From assembly GCA_030537855.1 (NCBI GenBank), contig JAUNVD010000008.1:12025-45352 (forward strand): 33,328 bases of DNA, read 5' to 3'. Under the pieces are notes generated by a model. That model was not told the DNA's origin and did not search any database. It was given only the letters and a program-made list of their open reading frames with translations. This DNA is from Tissierellia bacterium (lineage in GTDB: Bacteria > Bacillota > Clostridia > Tissierellales > Peptoniphilaceae). This document shows, piece after piece, positions 8,732 to 17,038 of the stretch (the stretch's first letter is position 1; each line of letters starts with the position of its first letter). A program made the position numbers and the translations under genes.

Positions 8732-8763
8732 GAAATAAGTATGAATAAGAAAAGGAGGTTGGC

Positions 8764-8988
8764 ATGGATAAGACTTTAAAGAGAATTAACGAATTAGCTA
8801 GACTTTCTAAAGAACGTGAATTAACAGAGGAAGAGAAAGCGGAACAAGTAGAATTACGAAAGGAATATATTAAAAGCTTTCGAGCTGGTTTTCGCAATGT
8901 ACTTTTAAACACAAAAGTTGTAGATGAAAAAGGAGATGATGTGACCCCAGAAGCATTGAAAAGAGCACAAAAGGAACATAAGGAGTAA
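8764..8988 (+). CDS. DUF896 (YnzC/UPF0291) family small protein
   Basis: 74 residues, highly charged. The helical hairpin motif RINELARLSKERELTEEEKAEQ followed by LRKEYIKSFRAGFRNVL, then VVDEKGDDVTPEALKRAQ, is the whole DUF896 family pattern. In Bacillus subtilis the homologue ynzC sits in the SOS-induced yneA operon, but its function is not established. Here no LexA-box palindrome is visible upstream and the next gene is a metal exporter four bases away, so the SOS link is not supported. AAAGGAGG precedes the ATG. Confidence 0.92.
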   Translation: MDKTLKRINELARLSKERELTEEEKAEQVELRKEYIKSFRAGFRNVLLNTKVVDEKGDDVTPEALKRAQKEHKE

Positions 8989-8992
8989 AGGT

Positions 8993-10150
8993 ATGCTTGT
9001 AAATAAAGTGCTAAAAGCTGGCAATTATGGTAAGAAAAATGAAGATAGAGAAAAAATTGCCTCATTGGCTGGTTATATTGGCTTATTGTCCAATGTACTT
9101 TTAGCAATTTTAAAAATTATTATAGGTTTTTTATCTGGATCAATTTCTGTATTAGCAGATGCGATAAATAATGTTATGGATTCAACTTCTTCGGTTATCA
9201 CAATCATAGGAGTTAAAATGGCAGATTTACCTTCAGATGAGGATCATCCATATGGACATGGAAGGTTAGAGTATATTACAGCTTTAGCAGTTTCCTGTAT
9301 TATTATAGTGGTAGGGGTTCAGTTTGTAAAAACTTCTTATGAACGTTTCCGAAATCCTACTCCAGTGGATTTTCATTGGACAAGTTTTTTTATTCTATTA
9401 TGTTCGATTGGCGTTAAATTTGTTCAAAGTCGCTTTAATCACAAAGTTGGAGAAGCTATAAATTCAGCTCCTTTAAAGGCCACTTCAGCTGATTCTATGG
9501 GGGATGTTTTAGTTACTTCAGTTGTTATATTATCTTTACTAGTAGGGAGATTTACTACTTTTCCCATAGATGGATTGGCGGGTATCATTGTTTCTATATT
9601 TATTATATTTTCTGGCTTAAGTTTAATTCGAGAAACAACGTCAGCTTTAATTGGGGAAGCTCCTTCTGAAGAGTTTGTTCATGAGCTTCATTCTAGAATT
9701 TGTGAATTTCCCCATGTAATGAACTGTCATGATATTATTTTATCCAGTTATGGGCCAAAGAAAAATATTGTCGTAGTAGATGTAGAGTTTCCTTACCACC
9801 TTAGTTTAATTGAAGTTCATGAAATTGTAGATCAAATGGAGTTAGAACTTTCTAGAGATTTAGGAATACATTTGATTATACATGTTGATCCTGTTGGTCA
9901 TGAAAGTGAAAATGAGAAATTAGCAGGGGAAATCTTAGACAAATGGATTCAATCGAATAAAGAATTAATTTCTTTTCACGATTTACGAATTTTACCATCA
10001 GGAGAACTTTTAGTAGATATTACAGCTCAAGGCCATTCTTTTAAAACGAGAGAAAGTAGATTGGCTTTAAGGGATTTGTGTACAGAAAAATTGAAAGCTC
10101 ATTTCCCAGATAAGAAAATTCAAGTTCATATTGATTTACGATATTTTTAA
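8993..10150 (+). CDS. Cation diffusion facilitator, possibly Mn2+ exporter
   Basis: 385-residue CDF (cation efflux) transporter with six helices in residues 22-215, and a cytoplasmic ferredoxin-like domain (about 220-300) followed by an extra C-terminal ~85-residue extension. DHPYGHGR (84-91) is the conserved loop. The transport-site positions by alignment to FieF are Asp56, Asn60, Asp167 and Asp171, without the His seen in zinc transporters; such all-acidic/Asn sites are associated with manganese-type CDFs. It should export the metal in exchange for protons. It starts four bases after the DUF896 gene and precedes the TrkA-like gene by 12 bases. Metal identity is inference. Confidence 0.9.
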   Translation: MLVNKVLKAGNYGKKNEDREKIASLAGYIGLLSNVLLAILKIIIGFLSGSISVLADAINNVMDSTSSVITIIGVKMADLPSDEDHPYGHGRLEYITALAVSCIIIVVGVQFVKTSYERFRNPTPVDFHWTSFFILLCSIGVKFVQSRFNHKVGEAINSAPLKATSADSMGDVLVTSVVILSLLVGRFTTFPIDGLAGIIVSIFIIFSGLSLIRETTSALIGEAPSEEFVHELHSRICEFPHVMNCHDIILSSYGPKKNIVVVDVEFPYHLSLIEVHEIVDQMELELSRDLGIHLIIHVDPVGHESENEKLAGEILDKWIQSNKELISFHDLRILPSGELLVDITAQGHSFKTRESRLALRDLCTEKLKAHFPDKKIQVHIDLRYF

Positions 10151-10162
10151 AGAAGGGATGCT

Positions 10163-11545
10163 ATGAAAATTTGTATTCTTGGGAATAATTCTCTTGCATG
10201 GGAATTAGCAGAAATCCTAGTAATTGAAGGGAATGAAGTGTTTTTAATTCATTCTACAGAAAAACCTGATTTTCCAAAGATATCCCATCGAAGATTATAT
10301 GAGTATGTTTGGTCCTATGACCAAGATTTTAAATTAAAAGAACGATCTTGGACAGAAATAGATGTATGTGTAGCACTTACTGACAACGATGAAAAAAATA
10401 TTTTACAAGGAAATATTTTAAAAAAGAGGGGAATTCAACAATTAGTGGTTTCTTTGGAAAACTATGAAACCTATTGTGAAATCGTTGAAAAGCAACATTC
10501 TTTCCAAATTGATATATGTATGAATGAAGCTGCTACAATGGCCAATACTGTGAATAAATTTATTGAAGAAGATGGTGCCATTCCTGGGGAAACCTTTTGG
10601 AATGGAGAGGTGGAAATTTGTCGACATACGATTTATTATGATCAAGGTCTTACAGACACTGCATTAAAAGATACAGATGAGTTGAAAGATTTAATTGCTA
10701 TTTCGATTTATCGGAAGAATGAATTTTTTGTTCCCCAAGGAAGTACCATTTTAAGAAATGGAGATAAACTATATCTTATGGGAAGAAAAAAAGATATTTT
10801 AAGATTTAAAACGAAATTTCGAGATGGTGGAGAAGATAGAGATCGAAAGAAACTTTGGATCTTAAGTAATGGGAAAAGAGGAGAAGAGCTAGCAAAGGCT
10901 TTAATAGCAAAGGGTTATTCTATTAAACTAACCATTGATCAAAAGGAGCGATTAAAAGATTTAAGGATAAAACTTTCAGATGCCTTTGTGGATACAGGAA
11001 CATTAACTAGTCTTTCTTTATATCAAGACGAAGAAGATACCTTTCATGGGGTTATATGTGCTACAGATAATGATGAAAATAATATTATTATGGGTCTTCT
11101 TGCTCACCATGCAGGAGGCCATCAAATTATGACGGTTATCTCAAATGCAGATTATGATGAAATGACAGAAGGGTTACCTATATCATTACCATTACGTCCA
11201 CGTTTGGGAATATTAAATGATATTTTACGAAAGATTCGAGGCAAAGGAAGGATTTCCGTTCATCAAGTTCTAGGTGGAAATACAGAAGTTTTAGAAATGA
11301 CCTTACAAAAGGATTCTCCTGGGATTGGATTTAGTTTAAAAAATTTAAAGTTACCTTATGGAGTGATTATTGGTAGCTTACAACGTAAGGATGGTAAAAT
11401 TATTATCCCTGATGGTGAAACTATTTTAGAAGAGGATGATTGTTTAATTATATTTTGTTCTTCTGAAAAGAGAAAGGAGTTAATCGATTTACTGTATCGT
11501 GAACAACCATTAGGTTTTTTTACTGATGTATTTAATCTGTACTAG
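10163..11545 (+). CDS. TrkA-like K+ transport regulatory protein with degenerate NAD sites
   Basis: 460 residues arranged as TrkA_N, TrkA_C, TrkA_N, TrkA_C, as in the peripheral subunit of Trk/Ktr potassium uptake. Each Rossmann half starts correctly (MKICILGNNSLAWELAE and LWILSNGKRGEELAK), but the GxGxxG turn is altered to GNNSLA and SNGKRG, and the acidic ribose-binding residue in the first half is replaced (LIHSTE). RCK_C features appear near GSTILRNGDKLYLMG and GETILEEDDCLIIFC. No TrkH/KtrB pore gene lies in this window; the partner must be elsewhere if it exists. Ribosome site GAAGGGATGCT lies before the ATG. It may bind a ligand other than NAD. Confidence 0.85.
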   Translation: MKICILGNNSLAWELAEILVIEGNEVFLIHSTEKPDFPKISHRRLYEYVWSYDQDFKLKERSWTEIDVCVALTDNDEKNILQGNILKKRGIQQLVVSLENYETYCEIVEKQHSFQIDICMNEAATMANTVNKFIEEDGAIPGETFWNGEVEICRHTIYYDQGLTDTALKDTDELKDLIAISIYRKNEFFVPQGSTILRNGDKLYLMGRKKDILRFKTKFRDGGEDRDRKKLWILSNGKRGEELAKALIAKGYSIKLTIDQKERLKDLRIKLSDAFVDTGTLTSLSLYQDEEDTFHGVICATDNDENNIIMGLLAHHAGGHQIMTVISNADYDEMTEGLPISLPLRPRLGILNDILRKIRGKGRISVHQVLGGNTEVLEMTLQKDSPGIGFSLKNLKLPYGVIIGSLQRKDGKIIIPDGETILEEDDCLIIFCSSEKRKELIDLLYREQPLGFFTDVFNLY

Positions 11546-11555
11546 GAAGGAAATT

Positions 11556-12242
11556 ATGAAAAAAATATTTGACAATGATTGGCAGCCTTTATTAAAAGAA
11601 GAAATGGAAAAACCTTACTATCAAGAATTAAGAAAGTTATTAGTGGAGGAATATAAAAATTATAGGATATTTCCCGATATGTATCATATCTTTCAAGCTT
11701 TGCATATTACATCTTATAAAGATGTAAAAGTGGTAATTTTAGGACAAGATCCTTATCATGGACCAGGGCAAGCTCATGGAATGGCTTTTTCTGTTAGACC
11801 TGGCGTTCCCCTTCCCCCTTCTTTACAAAATATTTATAAAGAATTACAAGATGATTTGGGAATACTACCAGCAAAAACTGGGTATTTATTATCATGGGCA
11901 AAAGAAGGAGTTTTACTCTTAAATACCACTTTAACCGTTCGTCAAAAATCTCCTATGAGTCATTCAAAAATAGGCTGGGAGATTTTTACTGATACAATTA
12001 TCTCCATGATTGACCAAAAAGAAGATCCTGTGGTATTTATCCTTTGGGGTGGACATGCAAGGTCTAAAAAGAAATTACTTCACAATCCGAATCACTTAGT
12101 AATAGAATCTCCCCATCCCAGTCCTTTATCTGCCTATCGAGGATTCTTTGGTTCAAAGCCTTTTTCAAAAACAAATGAATTTTTAGTAGAACATGGACGA
12201 GATCCTATTAATTGGAATGTAATAGAAATGGAGGAAGTATGA
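11556..12242 (+). CDS. ung: Uracil-DNA glycosylase
   Basis: Family 1 UDG, 228 residues, excising uracil from DNA as the first step of base-excision repair. The water-activating loop GQDPYHG (63-69, Asp65) is followed by GPGQAHGMAFSV; LLLNTTLTV forms the uracil-binding region with its Asn, and HPSPLSAYRGFFG is the minor-groove intercalation loop with the catalytic His. The start at 11556 is supported by AGGAAGG; a longer frame begins inside the preceding gene without a ribosome site. The stop codon overlaps the next start as ATGA. All catalytic residues are intact. Confidence 0.97.
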   Translation: MKKIFDNDWQPLLKEEMEKPYYQELRKLLVEEYKNYRIFPDMYHIFQALHITSYKDVKVVILGQDPYHGPGQAHGMAFSVRPGVPLPPSLQNIYKELQDDLGILPAKTGYLLSWAKEGVLLLNTTLTVRQKSPMSHSKIGWEIFTDTIISMIDQKEDPVVFILWGGHARSKKKLLHNPNHLVIESPHPSPLSAYRGFFGSKPFSKTNEFLVEHGRDPINWNVIEMEEV

Positions 12243-12979
12243 ATCCAATTGGAGTAGTAGAAACAAAACATATGATAGAAGATATACCAGCAGTACTTTT
12301 AAAACCAGAAGGTGAGGGACCTTTTCCCACTCTTATTTTCTATCATGGATGGACTTCGGATAAAGAAAACCAAAGATTTCGAGGACGAATTTTTGCCTCT
12401 TATGGGTGGCAAGTTCTCATTCCCGATGCACCTTATCATGGGGAACGAGGTCAATTAGATTATGAGGGAGAAGGTGTTGCTGAAGAGTACTTTTTTAAAG
12501 TGATTTTTCAAGAAATTAAGGAGTTTCCAAAACTTTTGAAATTCTTAGAAGAAGAGACAAAAATGAAAAAGAATACCCTTTGTTTAAGTGGACATTCAAT
12601 GGGTGCTATTTTATCAGGAGGTGTATTAGCAAAATATCCAGATAAAATAACAAATGTTGTTGCATATAATGGTGCATGGGATTGGGAAAAGTTAAGACAA
12701 GATTGGGATGCAACCTTACCAGAAGAAGAACAGCAGGAATTAGAAAGATTAAATCCTCTTGCAAATCTTGATTCCTTAGTAAAGAAACGATTTTTACTTG
12801 CTAATGGAGAAGATGATAGTTCGGTAAATCCTATGTTACAAAAAGATTTTTATGAAAAGATGAAAGAAAAGGTAGGGGTAAAAGAGTATCAAACTTTTCT
12901 TACTTTTGAAGACACAGCTCATGTTACAACAACACAAATGATGGAAGAAGGGGTCTTGTTTTTAGAGAAATGGAAATAA
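12239..12979 (+). CDS. Alpha/beta hydrolase, YitV-like
   Basis: 246-residue predicted cytoplasmic serine hydrolase of the prolyl-oligopeptidase-like esterase group. Order of motifs: oxyanion HGWTSDKEN, DAPYHGERG (the motif of YitV-type proteins), the nucleophile elbow GHSMGA, an acidic residue in LANGEDDSS and the catalytic His in DTAHVTTT. No signal peptide. The start ATG at 12239 has GGAGG at spacing four and overlaps the ung stop (ATGA), implying translational coupling. The natural substrate is unknown; YitV is itself uncharacterised. Confidence 0.88.
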   Translation: MNPIGVVETKHMIEDIPAVLLKPEGEGPFPTLIFYHGWTSDKENQRFRGRIFASYGWQVLIPDAPYHGERGQLDYEGEGVAEEYFFKVIFQEIKEFPKLLKFLEEETKMKKNTLCLSGHSMGAILSGGVLAKYPDKITNVVAYNGAWDWEKLRQDWDATLPEEEQQELERLNPLANLDSLVKKRFLLANGEDDSSVNPMLQKDFYEKMKEKVGVKEYQTFLTFEDTAHVTTTQMMEEGVLFLEKWK

Positions 12980-13002
12980 AAAAGGTAAGCGACGCTTACC
13001 TT
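12976..13002. terminator. Convergent terminator hairpin
   Basis: AAGGTAAG / CTTACCTT (12982-12989 with 12995-13002), loop CGACG. On the minus strand it is followed by TTTTTTATTT, an efficient terminator for the holin-like gene. On the plus strand the tail is only TTAAAATAAC, so it is weaker for the hydrolase operon. Confidence 0.75.
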
Positions 13003-13330
13003 AAAATAACTTTCCCCAAGGAGCTACAGAATCTATGAAACCGAGGATAGCAGCACCAATTAATGCTCCAAAGATGGAAACATGAAAGTCTTTAACAATC
13101 ATACCAGTAACATAAAGGACGATTGCTGCTACAAAAAAACCAGTTGATCCACGGCCTTTTGGGGAAGCTTTTAAATCTGTATACTTTAACAATGCCCAAT
13201 CAATGAGACCGATAACAATCGCAGCAAATACAGCGGTGCCATAGCCACCGGATATCTTCATACCAGGAGTAATCCACGTGGCAATCAATAATGAAAGAGC
13301 AGATGCTAAAATTTTAAGTAGTAATTCCAT
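13001..13330 (-). CDS. Phage_holin_4_2 family small membrane protein (YvlD-like)
   Basis: 109 residues with about four membrane helices: LLKILASALSLLIATWI, an amphipathic ITPGMKISGGYGTAVFAA segment, GFFVAAIVLYVTGMIV and IFGALIGAAILGFIDS. This is the family labelled phage holin 4_2 (COG1950), which in Firmicutes is usually a chromosomal housekeeping-type protein not tied to phage; no prophage genes are nearby. The start at 13330 has AAGGAGGG at good spacing. The function is unknown; envelope-stress roles are reported for YvlD neighbours in Bacillus, but that context is absent here. Confidence 0.85.
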   Translation of the reverse strand: MELLLKILASALSLLIATWITPGMKISGGYGTAVFAAIVIGLIDWALLKYTDLKASPKGRGSTGFFVAAIVLYVTGMIVKDFHVSIFGALIGAAILGFIDSVAPWGKLF

Positions 13331-13426
13331 AATTCCCTCCTTTTCTGTATGGCTTTTACTATATATACCCATTTGTTGTAGAGTTATTGATGAGAAAAAT
13401 TAAAATTATGAAAAAGAGGTGAGGAC

Positions 13427-13741
13427 TTGTATATTAAAGTAGAAGTATATATTCCTGAGGATTTTGTAATAAAATTAGCAAATGCATTAAATGAAAAAGA
13501 TTTTTTAAAAGAGGGAAACTATGATTATGCCTTTGCAACCACAGAAGTAACAGGGTATTGGAGACCATTGGAAGAAGCCAGTCCTTACGAAGGAGAGATT
13601 GGTGTAGTTAGTAAACAAAAAGAAATAAAAATGGAATTTCGGATAAAAGAAGAGGATATGGAAGAGGTAAAGCGAACGATAAAAATGATTCATCCCTATG
13701 AAACACCGATGATAAATTATCTTAAAGTAATTGGAGATTAA
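13427..13741 (+). CDS. YqfO/NIF3-associated CutA-like protein (COG3323)
   Basis: 104 residues with alternating beta-alpha-beta elements: YIKVEVYIPEDFVIKLANAL, then GNYDYAFATTEVTGYWRPLE, ASPYEGEIG and IHPYETPMINYL. This is the CutA-like domain inserted in YqfO/NIF3 proteins and also found alone. The HPYE motif and the GxYDxC-like segment are characteristic, though the Cys is Ala here. The start is TTG at 13427 with AGAGGTGAGG upstream; an in-frame TGA at 13409 excludes any upstream start. It stands alone between two minus-strand genes. Function not established. Confidence 0.82.
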   Translation: MYIKVEVYIPEDFVIKLANALNEKDFLKEGNYDYAFATTEVTGYWRPLEEASPYEGEIGVVSKQKEIKMEFRIKEEDMEEVKRTIKMIHPYETPMINYLKVIGD

Positions 13742-14077
13742 TCTTTATATTTACAAGATTTTGGAACCCTTCTAATCATAGAATTTGCTATTATAATATG
13801 TTTTAAAAATTGTCACGAGAAAAGGATGAAAAAACTAGGAAAAGATCTTGTAATATGGCATCTATTCCATAGGAGAACTAGAAAATAAAAATATATCATC
13901 GTCGAAAAAGATAAAGTATATTTCAATGAAAATAGGATGGCAAGATGTGATTCATGGATAGGATAAAGCTTTAGATCGTATCGAAATCTTTAGAAAAATA
14001 TTAGATATCCTTTAACGGTACAATAGAGGAATTAAATATTTCCAATGATTAGCAATTTTAAGTATTTTTTGCAAAAT
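13742..14077. other. Gene-poor 378-base gap, possible gene remnant at 13854-14015
   Basis: No complete gene is visible. In plus frame, 13854-14015 reads as about 36 codons (ending SMKIGWQDVIHG), a TAG at 13959, then DKALDRIEIFRKILDIL before TAA. The text looks protein-like but lacks a start and I cannot match it to a family. It may be a decayed gene or chance. The rest is AT-rich with no convincing promoter. Confidence 0.25.
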
Positions 14078-14120
14078 AAAAAGCTGTTATAGAGTGAGAT
14101 TTTCTATAACAGCTTCTTTT
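14078..14120. terminator. Strong terminator after xpt
   Basis: A perfect 13-bp stem AAGCTGTTATAGA / TCTATAACAGCTT (14081-14093 with 14103-14115), loop of nine bases. It is followed by TTTATTTT on the minus strand and CTTTTT on the plus strand. It lies just beyond the xpt stop. Confidence 0.9.
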
Positions 14121-14692
14121 TATCGAAATGTAATAACACCATCAGTAATCTTATCAATAATCGCCAGAGATAATAAATCGTAGCCATTAGCACGAATTTG
14201 ATCGCCACCTTTTTGGAATCCTTTTTCAATTCCAACCGTCAAACCACAAACTTCAGCTCCTGCTTGTTCAGCTACATCAATAAGACCTCTTAGTGCATTT
14301 CCTTCTGCTAAAAAGTCATCTAAGACTAATAAATGATCTCGAGAATCTAAGAATTGTTTAGATACGGTTACGGTATAATTCTTTTTATAAGTAAAAGATT
14401 CAATTTTTGAAGAATATACTTCGTCAGCAATATTAGCAGATTTTGCTTTTTTAGCAAATACCACTGGAATATTACCAAAGTATTTTGCAGTAATTACAGC
14501 AAGTGCAATACCTGAAGCTTCTATGGTAAGTATTTTGTTAATACCCTTTTCTTTAAAATGCTCATAAATTTCCTTTCCCATCATATCTAGAAACTCAACA
14601 TCTAAACGATGATTTAAAAAGGAATCCACCTTAACAATATTACCTTCTTTGATTTCTCCGCTTTTTAAAATCTTTTCTTCTAACAGTTTCAA
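14120..14692 (-). CDS. xpt: Xanthine phosphoribosyltransferase
   Basis: 190-residue purine salvage enzyme converting xanthine plus PRPP to XMP. The PRTase fold is visible: KVDSFLNHRLD, TIEASGIALAV, VVFAKKAKSANIADEVYSS, the PRPP-binding loop LLVLDDFLAEGNALRGL and IEKGFQKGG, closely matching Bacillus Xpt throughout. I chose the TTG start at 14692: GGGGAGGT lies six bases upstream and it gives the normal family length. The longer reading from ATG at 14737 would start inside the promoter -10. No purine riboswitch is seen in the short leader. No pbuX transporter gene follows; a terminator does. Confidence 0.92.
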   Translation of the reverse strand: MKLLEEKILKSGEIKEGNIVKVDSFLNHRLDVEFLDMMGKEIYEHFKEKGINKILTIEASGIALAVITAKYFGNIPVVFAKKAKSANIADEVYSSKIESFTYKKNYTVTVSKQFLDSRDHLLVLDDFLAEGNALRGLIDVAEQAGAEVCGLTVGIEKGFQKGGDQIRANGYDLLSLAIIDKITDGVITFR

Positions 14693-14735
14693 ATCAATAC
14701 CTCCCCATTTTTTGGAAAAATTCATTTTCAATCCC

Positions 14736-14744
14736 ATTATAACA
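14736..14744 (-). promoter_or_regulatory. Extended -10 promoter of xpt
   Basis: On the minus strand TGTTATAAT is a perfect extended -10 (TGnTATAAT), 43 bases before the TTG start, with no good -35. It implies a leader of about 37 bases, too short for a purine riboswitch. Confidence 0.6.
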
Positions 14745-14897
14745 TGTTTTTTAAAAGATAGGATAGGAAATACAAGGGCTCCATAGTAAAAATAATATAT
14801 TTACGTTATAATAATGAAATAGGTTAGGGTATAAGTAAAAGATATGAAAATGTAGGAAATGTAAAGAGTTTTACATAAAAGAAGAAAAGAGGGTATT

Positions 14898-15425
14898 ATG
14901 TTTGAACAATTAATGGAAAAAAGAAGAAGCATTCGTCATTTTACAGAGGAAGAAGTATCAAAAGAGGATTTAGAAAAAATATTGAAAGCTGGTTTATTAG
15001 CACCAACAGCTAAAAATAGAAAGCCTATTGACTTAATAGTAATTCAAGACAAGGAAATGTTAGAACAATTAAGTAAGATGAAAAAAACTGGAGGACAATT
15101 TTTAGCCAATTGTCCTGTAGGAATTGCTGTTGTAGGTAATACAGAAAAAGCAAAGGAAACATATGTAGAAGATGCTTCTATTGCTGCAACCTTTATCCAA
15201 TTACAAGTGACAGACTTAGGATTAGGATCTTGTTGGGGAAATGTAATTGGTTCTTATCATGAAGATGGAAGAAGTACAGGAGAAGTGGTAAAAGAATTAC
15301 TAAAATTACCAGACCATTATGAAGCTGTAGCCATTATAGGACTTGGTCATATTGGGAAAGAACCAGGGAATTTACCACCATTTAATTGGAAAGAGCAAGT
15401 CCATTACGAAAAGATGGAAGACTAG
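14898..15425 (+). CDS. Nitroreductase family protein
   Basis: 175-residue FMN-dependent oxidoreductase of the nitroreductase fold. RRSIRHF (9-15) supplies the phosphate-binding arginines, LAPTAKNRKP the FMN-contacting loop, and GLGSCWG with IIGLGHIGK the C-terminal flavin-binding segment. Members reduce nitro compounds, quinones or, in some anaerobes, act in unknown redox steps; no substrate can be assigned. GAGGG precedes the ATG. It ends 36 bases before tsaE in the same direction, so it may share the transcript. Confidence 0.92.
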   Translation: MFEQLMEKRRSIRHFTEEEVSKEDLEKILKAGLLAPTAKNRKPIDLIVIQDKEMLEQLSKMKKTGGQFLANCPVGIAVVGNTEKAKETYVEDASIAATFIQLQVTDLGLGSCWGNVIGSYHEDGRSTGEVVKELLKLPDHYEAVAIIGLGHIGKEPGNLPPFNWKEQVHYEKMED

Positions 15426-15461
15426 TAAATAGGAGGAATCTTCGTAAGAAAGGTAGGATGT

Positions 15462-15932
15462 ATGGAACTGATTGGAAAAAATAAAGATGCTACCATTAAA
15501 TTAGCACAATATTTAGGGCATCGTGCAAAACCAGGGGATATATTAGTTCTTGTTGGAGATCTTGGTGCTGGAAAAACTACTTTTACAAAAGAATTTGGAA
15601 AAGCATTAGGTTATTTAGGAATTATTACAAGCCCTACCTTTACCTTAATCAATGAATATATAGGGCCCATTCCACTGTATCATTTTGATACGTATCGTTT
15701 AGAAAATGTAGAAGATGTAGATGAACTTGGTTTTGACGATTATTTTTATGGCTCTGGAGTTTGTGTGATTGAATGGGGAGAAAGAATCGAAGAATATTTA
15801 CCAGAAAATCGACTTCGTTTAGAAATTCAAATAGTAGAAGGAGAACAGCGTAAATTTATTTTAAAGGGAGAAGGATCTCGAGGGAAGGAATGGATGGAAG
15901 GGGTGGATCAACTTGAAAATACTTGGAATTGA
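15462..15932 (+). CDS. tsaE: tRNA t6A biosynthesis ATPase TsaE
   Basis: 156-residue P-loop protein of the threonylcarbamoyladenosine (t6A37) machinery. Walker A is GDLGAGKTT (32-40), SPTFTLINEY follows as the switch region, and YHFDTYRL with IEWGERI complete the family pattern. It drives turnover of the TsaB-TsaD complex. The 3' end overlaps tsaB by 20 bases. AAGGTAGG lies upstream of the ATG. The C-terminal tail is somewhat longer than usual because of the overlap. Confidence 0.95.
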   Translation: MELIGKNKDATIKLAQYLGHRAKPGDILVLVGDLGAGKTTFTKEFGKALGYLGIITSPTFTLINEYIGPIPLYHFDTYRLENVEDVDELGFDDYFYGSGVCVIEWGERIEEYLPENRLRLEIQIVEGEQRKFILKGEGSRGKEWMEGVDQLENTWN

Positions 15933-16602
15933 TACTTCTACGATGACCACCTCTTTAGCCATTATTGAGGATCATAGAATTTTAGGAGAGTATTCAGTAA
16001 CAGGGGAGCTTAGTCATTCAGAACGAGTGATGGAAATGTTGGAAGAATTATTTGCAAAACATTCCTTTGAAGTAAAAGATATAGACCTTTTCGTTAGTGG
16101 TAAAGGCCCTGGATCCTTTACAGGACTTCGAATTGGAATTACCATTATTAAAACCTTAGCACAGGCCTTGAAAAAAGAAGGAATGGGAATTTCTACCTTA
16201 GCTGCCTTAGCCCATGGTTATCCAGGTGAAAAGCTTATAGTACCTATTTTAGATGCTAGAAGAGAAAGGGTATATACAGGTGCTTATCTTTGGGAAGATG
16301 GGGAACTTAAAAATATTATTCCAGACACAGTGATTTCTTGGAAAGATTGGGTGAAAGAACTAGATGGTCGAAGAGCCACGATTCTTGGCCCAGGGATTTC
16401 TACCTTTGAGGAAGAAATTAAAAAAGAATCTTTTTTAGAAATTGCACCATCTTCTTTCCATCAAGTAAGAGCTTCCCAATTATGTTTCTTAGGGCTAAGA
16501 GATTATGAAAAGGGAATTCGTCAGAATTTATATGAAATTACCCCGAATTATGTAAAAAAATCTCAAGCAGAACGAGAATGGGAAGGAAGACATCATGGTT
16601 AA
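15913..16602 (+). CDS. tsaB: tRNA t6A biosynthesis protein TsaB
   Basis: 229 residues of the ASKHA fold, the scaffold partner of TsaD. MKILGIDTSTMTTSLAI is the phosphate-1 region; GKGPGSFTGLRIGI is the diagnostic family motif; VPILDARRERVYTG follows. The start is TTG (15913) with GGGGTGG upstream, and the gene overlaps tsaE by 20 and rimI by 8 bases, suggesting tight translational coupling. Required with TsaC, TsaD and TsaE for t6A on ANN-decoding tRNAs. TsaC is not in this window. Confidence 0.95.
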   Translation: MKILGIDTSTMTTSLAIIEDHRILGEYSVTGELSHSERVMEMLEELFAKHSFEVKDIDLFVSGKGPGSFTGLRIGITIIKTLAQALKKEGMGISTLAALAHGYPGEKLIVPILDARRERVYTGAYLWEDGELKNIIPDTVISWKDWVKELDGRRATILGPGISTFEEEIKKESFLEIAPSSFHQVRASQLCFLGLRDYEKGIRQNLYEITPNYVKKSQAEREWEGRHHG

Positions 16603-17038
16603 TATTCGTAGAGCAAAGCCAGAGGATTTGGAAGATATTTATCGTATTGAATGTTCTTCTTTTTCCACTCCTTGGTCGAAAAAAAGTATTATTTTGGAAA
16701 TTGAAAATAACCAACTGGCCTATTATTATGTTGTGGAAGATTTTTTTCAAGTGGTAGGTTATGGTGGATTTTGGAAGATTGGGGAAGAAGCTCATATTGG
16801 AAATATTGCCATTGAACCAGAAAGTAGGAATCAAGGGTATGGAAAATTATTAATGAAAGCTCTTGTAGAAGAAGCAAAAGAGTTAGGAATTTCTGATATG
16901 ACTTTAGAAGTTCGACCTAGTAACTTACCGGCTTTAAAATTATATGCAGACTTTGATTTTTATAAGGCAGGTGTACGAAAAGGATATTATACTGATACGA
17001 AAGAAGATGGATGGATTCTTTGGAAGGAGATTAAATGA
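16595..17038 (+). CDS. rimI: GNAT N-acetyltransferase, ribosomal protein S18 alanine acetyltransferase
   Basis: 147-residue GNAT enzyme. [16 protein letters not shown] opens the fold, [21 protein letters not shown] contains the acetyl-CoA binding R/QxxGxG/A, and [14 protein letters not shown] is the RimI C-terminal motif. It acetylates an N-terminal alanine, classically on S18. It lies between tsaB and tsaD as in many Firmicutes; stop and start overlap tsaD as ATGA. All motif residues are intact. Confidence 0.93.
   Translation: MVNIRRAKPEDLEDIYRIECSSFSTPWSKKSIILEIENNQLAYYYVVEDFFQVVGYGGFWKIGEEAHIGNIAIEPESRNQGYGKLLMKALVEEAKELGISDMTLEVRPSNLPALKLYADFDFYKAGVRKGYYTDTKEDGWILWKEIK

Noticed and set aside
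8550-8763. LexA/SOS box upstream of the DUF896 gene, expected from Bacillus ynzC
   Set aside because: No CGAACnnnnGTTCG-like palindrome is present; only isolated half-sites GTTCG and ACGAA occur.
8700-9107. Minus-strand open frame opposite the DUF896/CDF start
   Set aside because: It overlaps two well-supported plus-strand genes and their promoter, lacks a ribosome site and has no recognisable domain.
13001-13330. Prophage remnant suggested by the holin-family gene
   Set aside because: No other phage gene, integrase or attachment site is nearby; this holin-named family is commonly chromosomal.
14738-14897. Purine riboswitch upstream of xpt
   Set aside because: The extended -10 leaves only about 37 bases of leader and no conserved purine-aptamer core or P1-P3 stems are visible.
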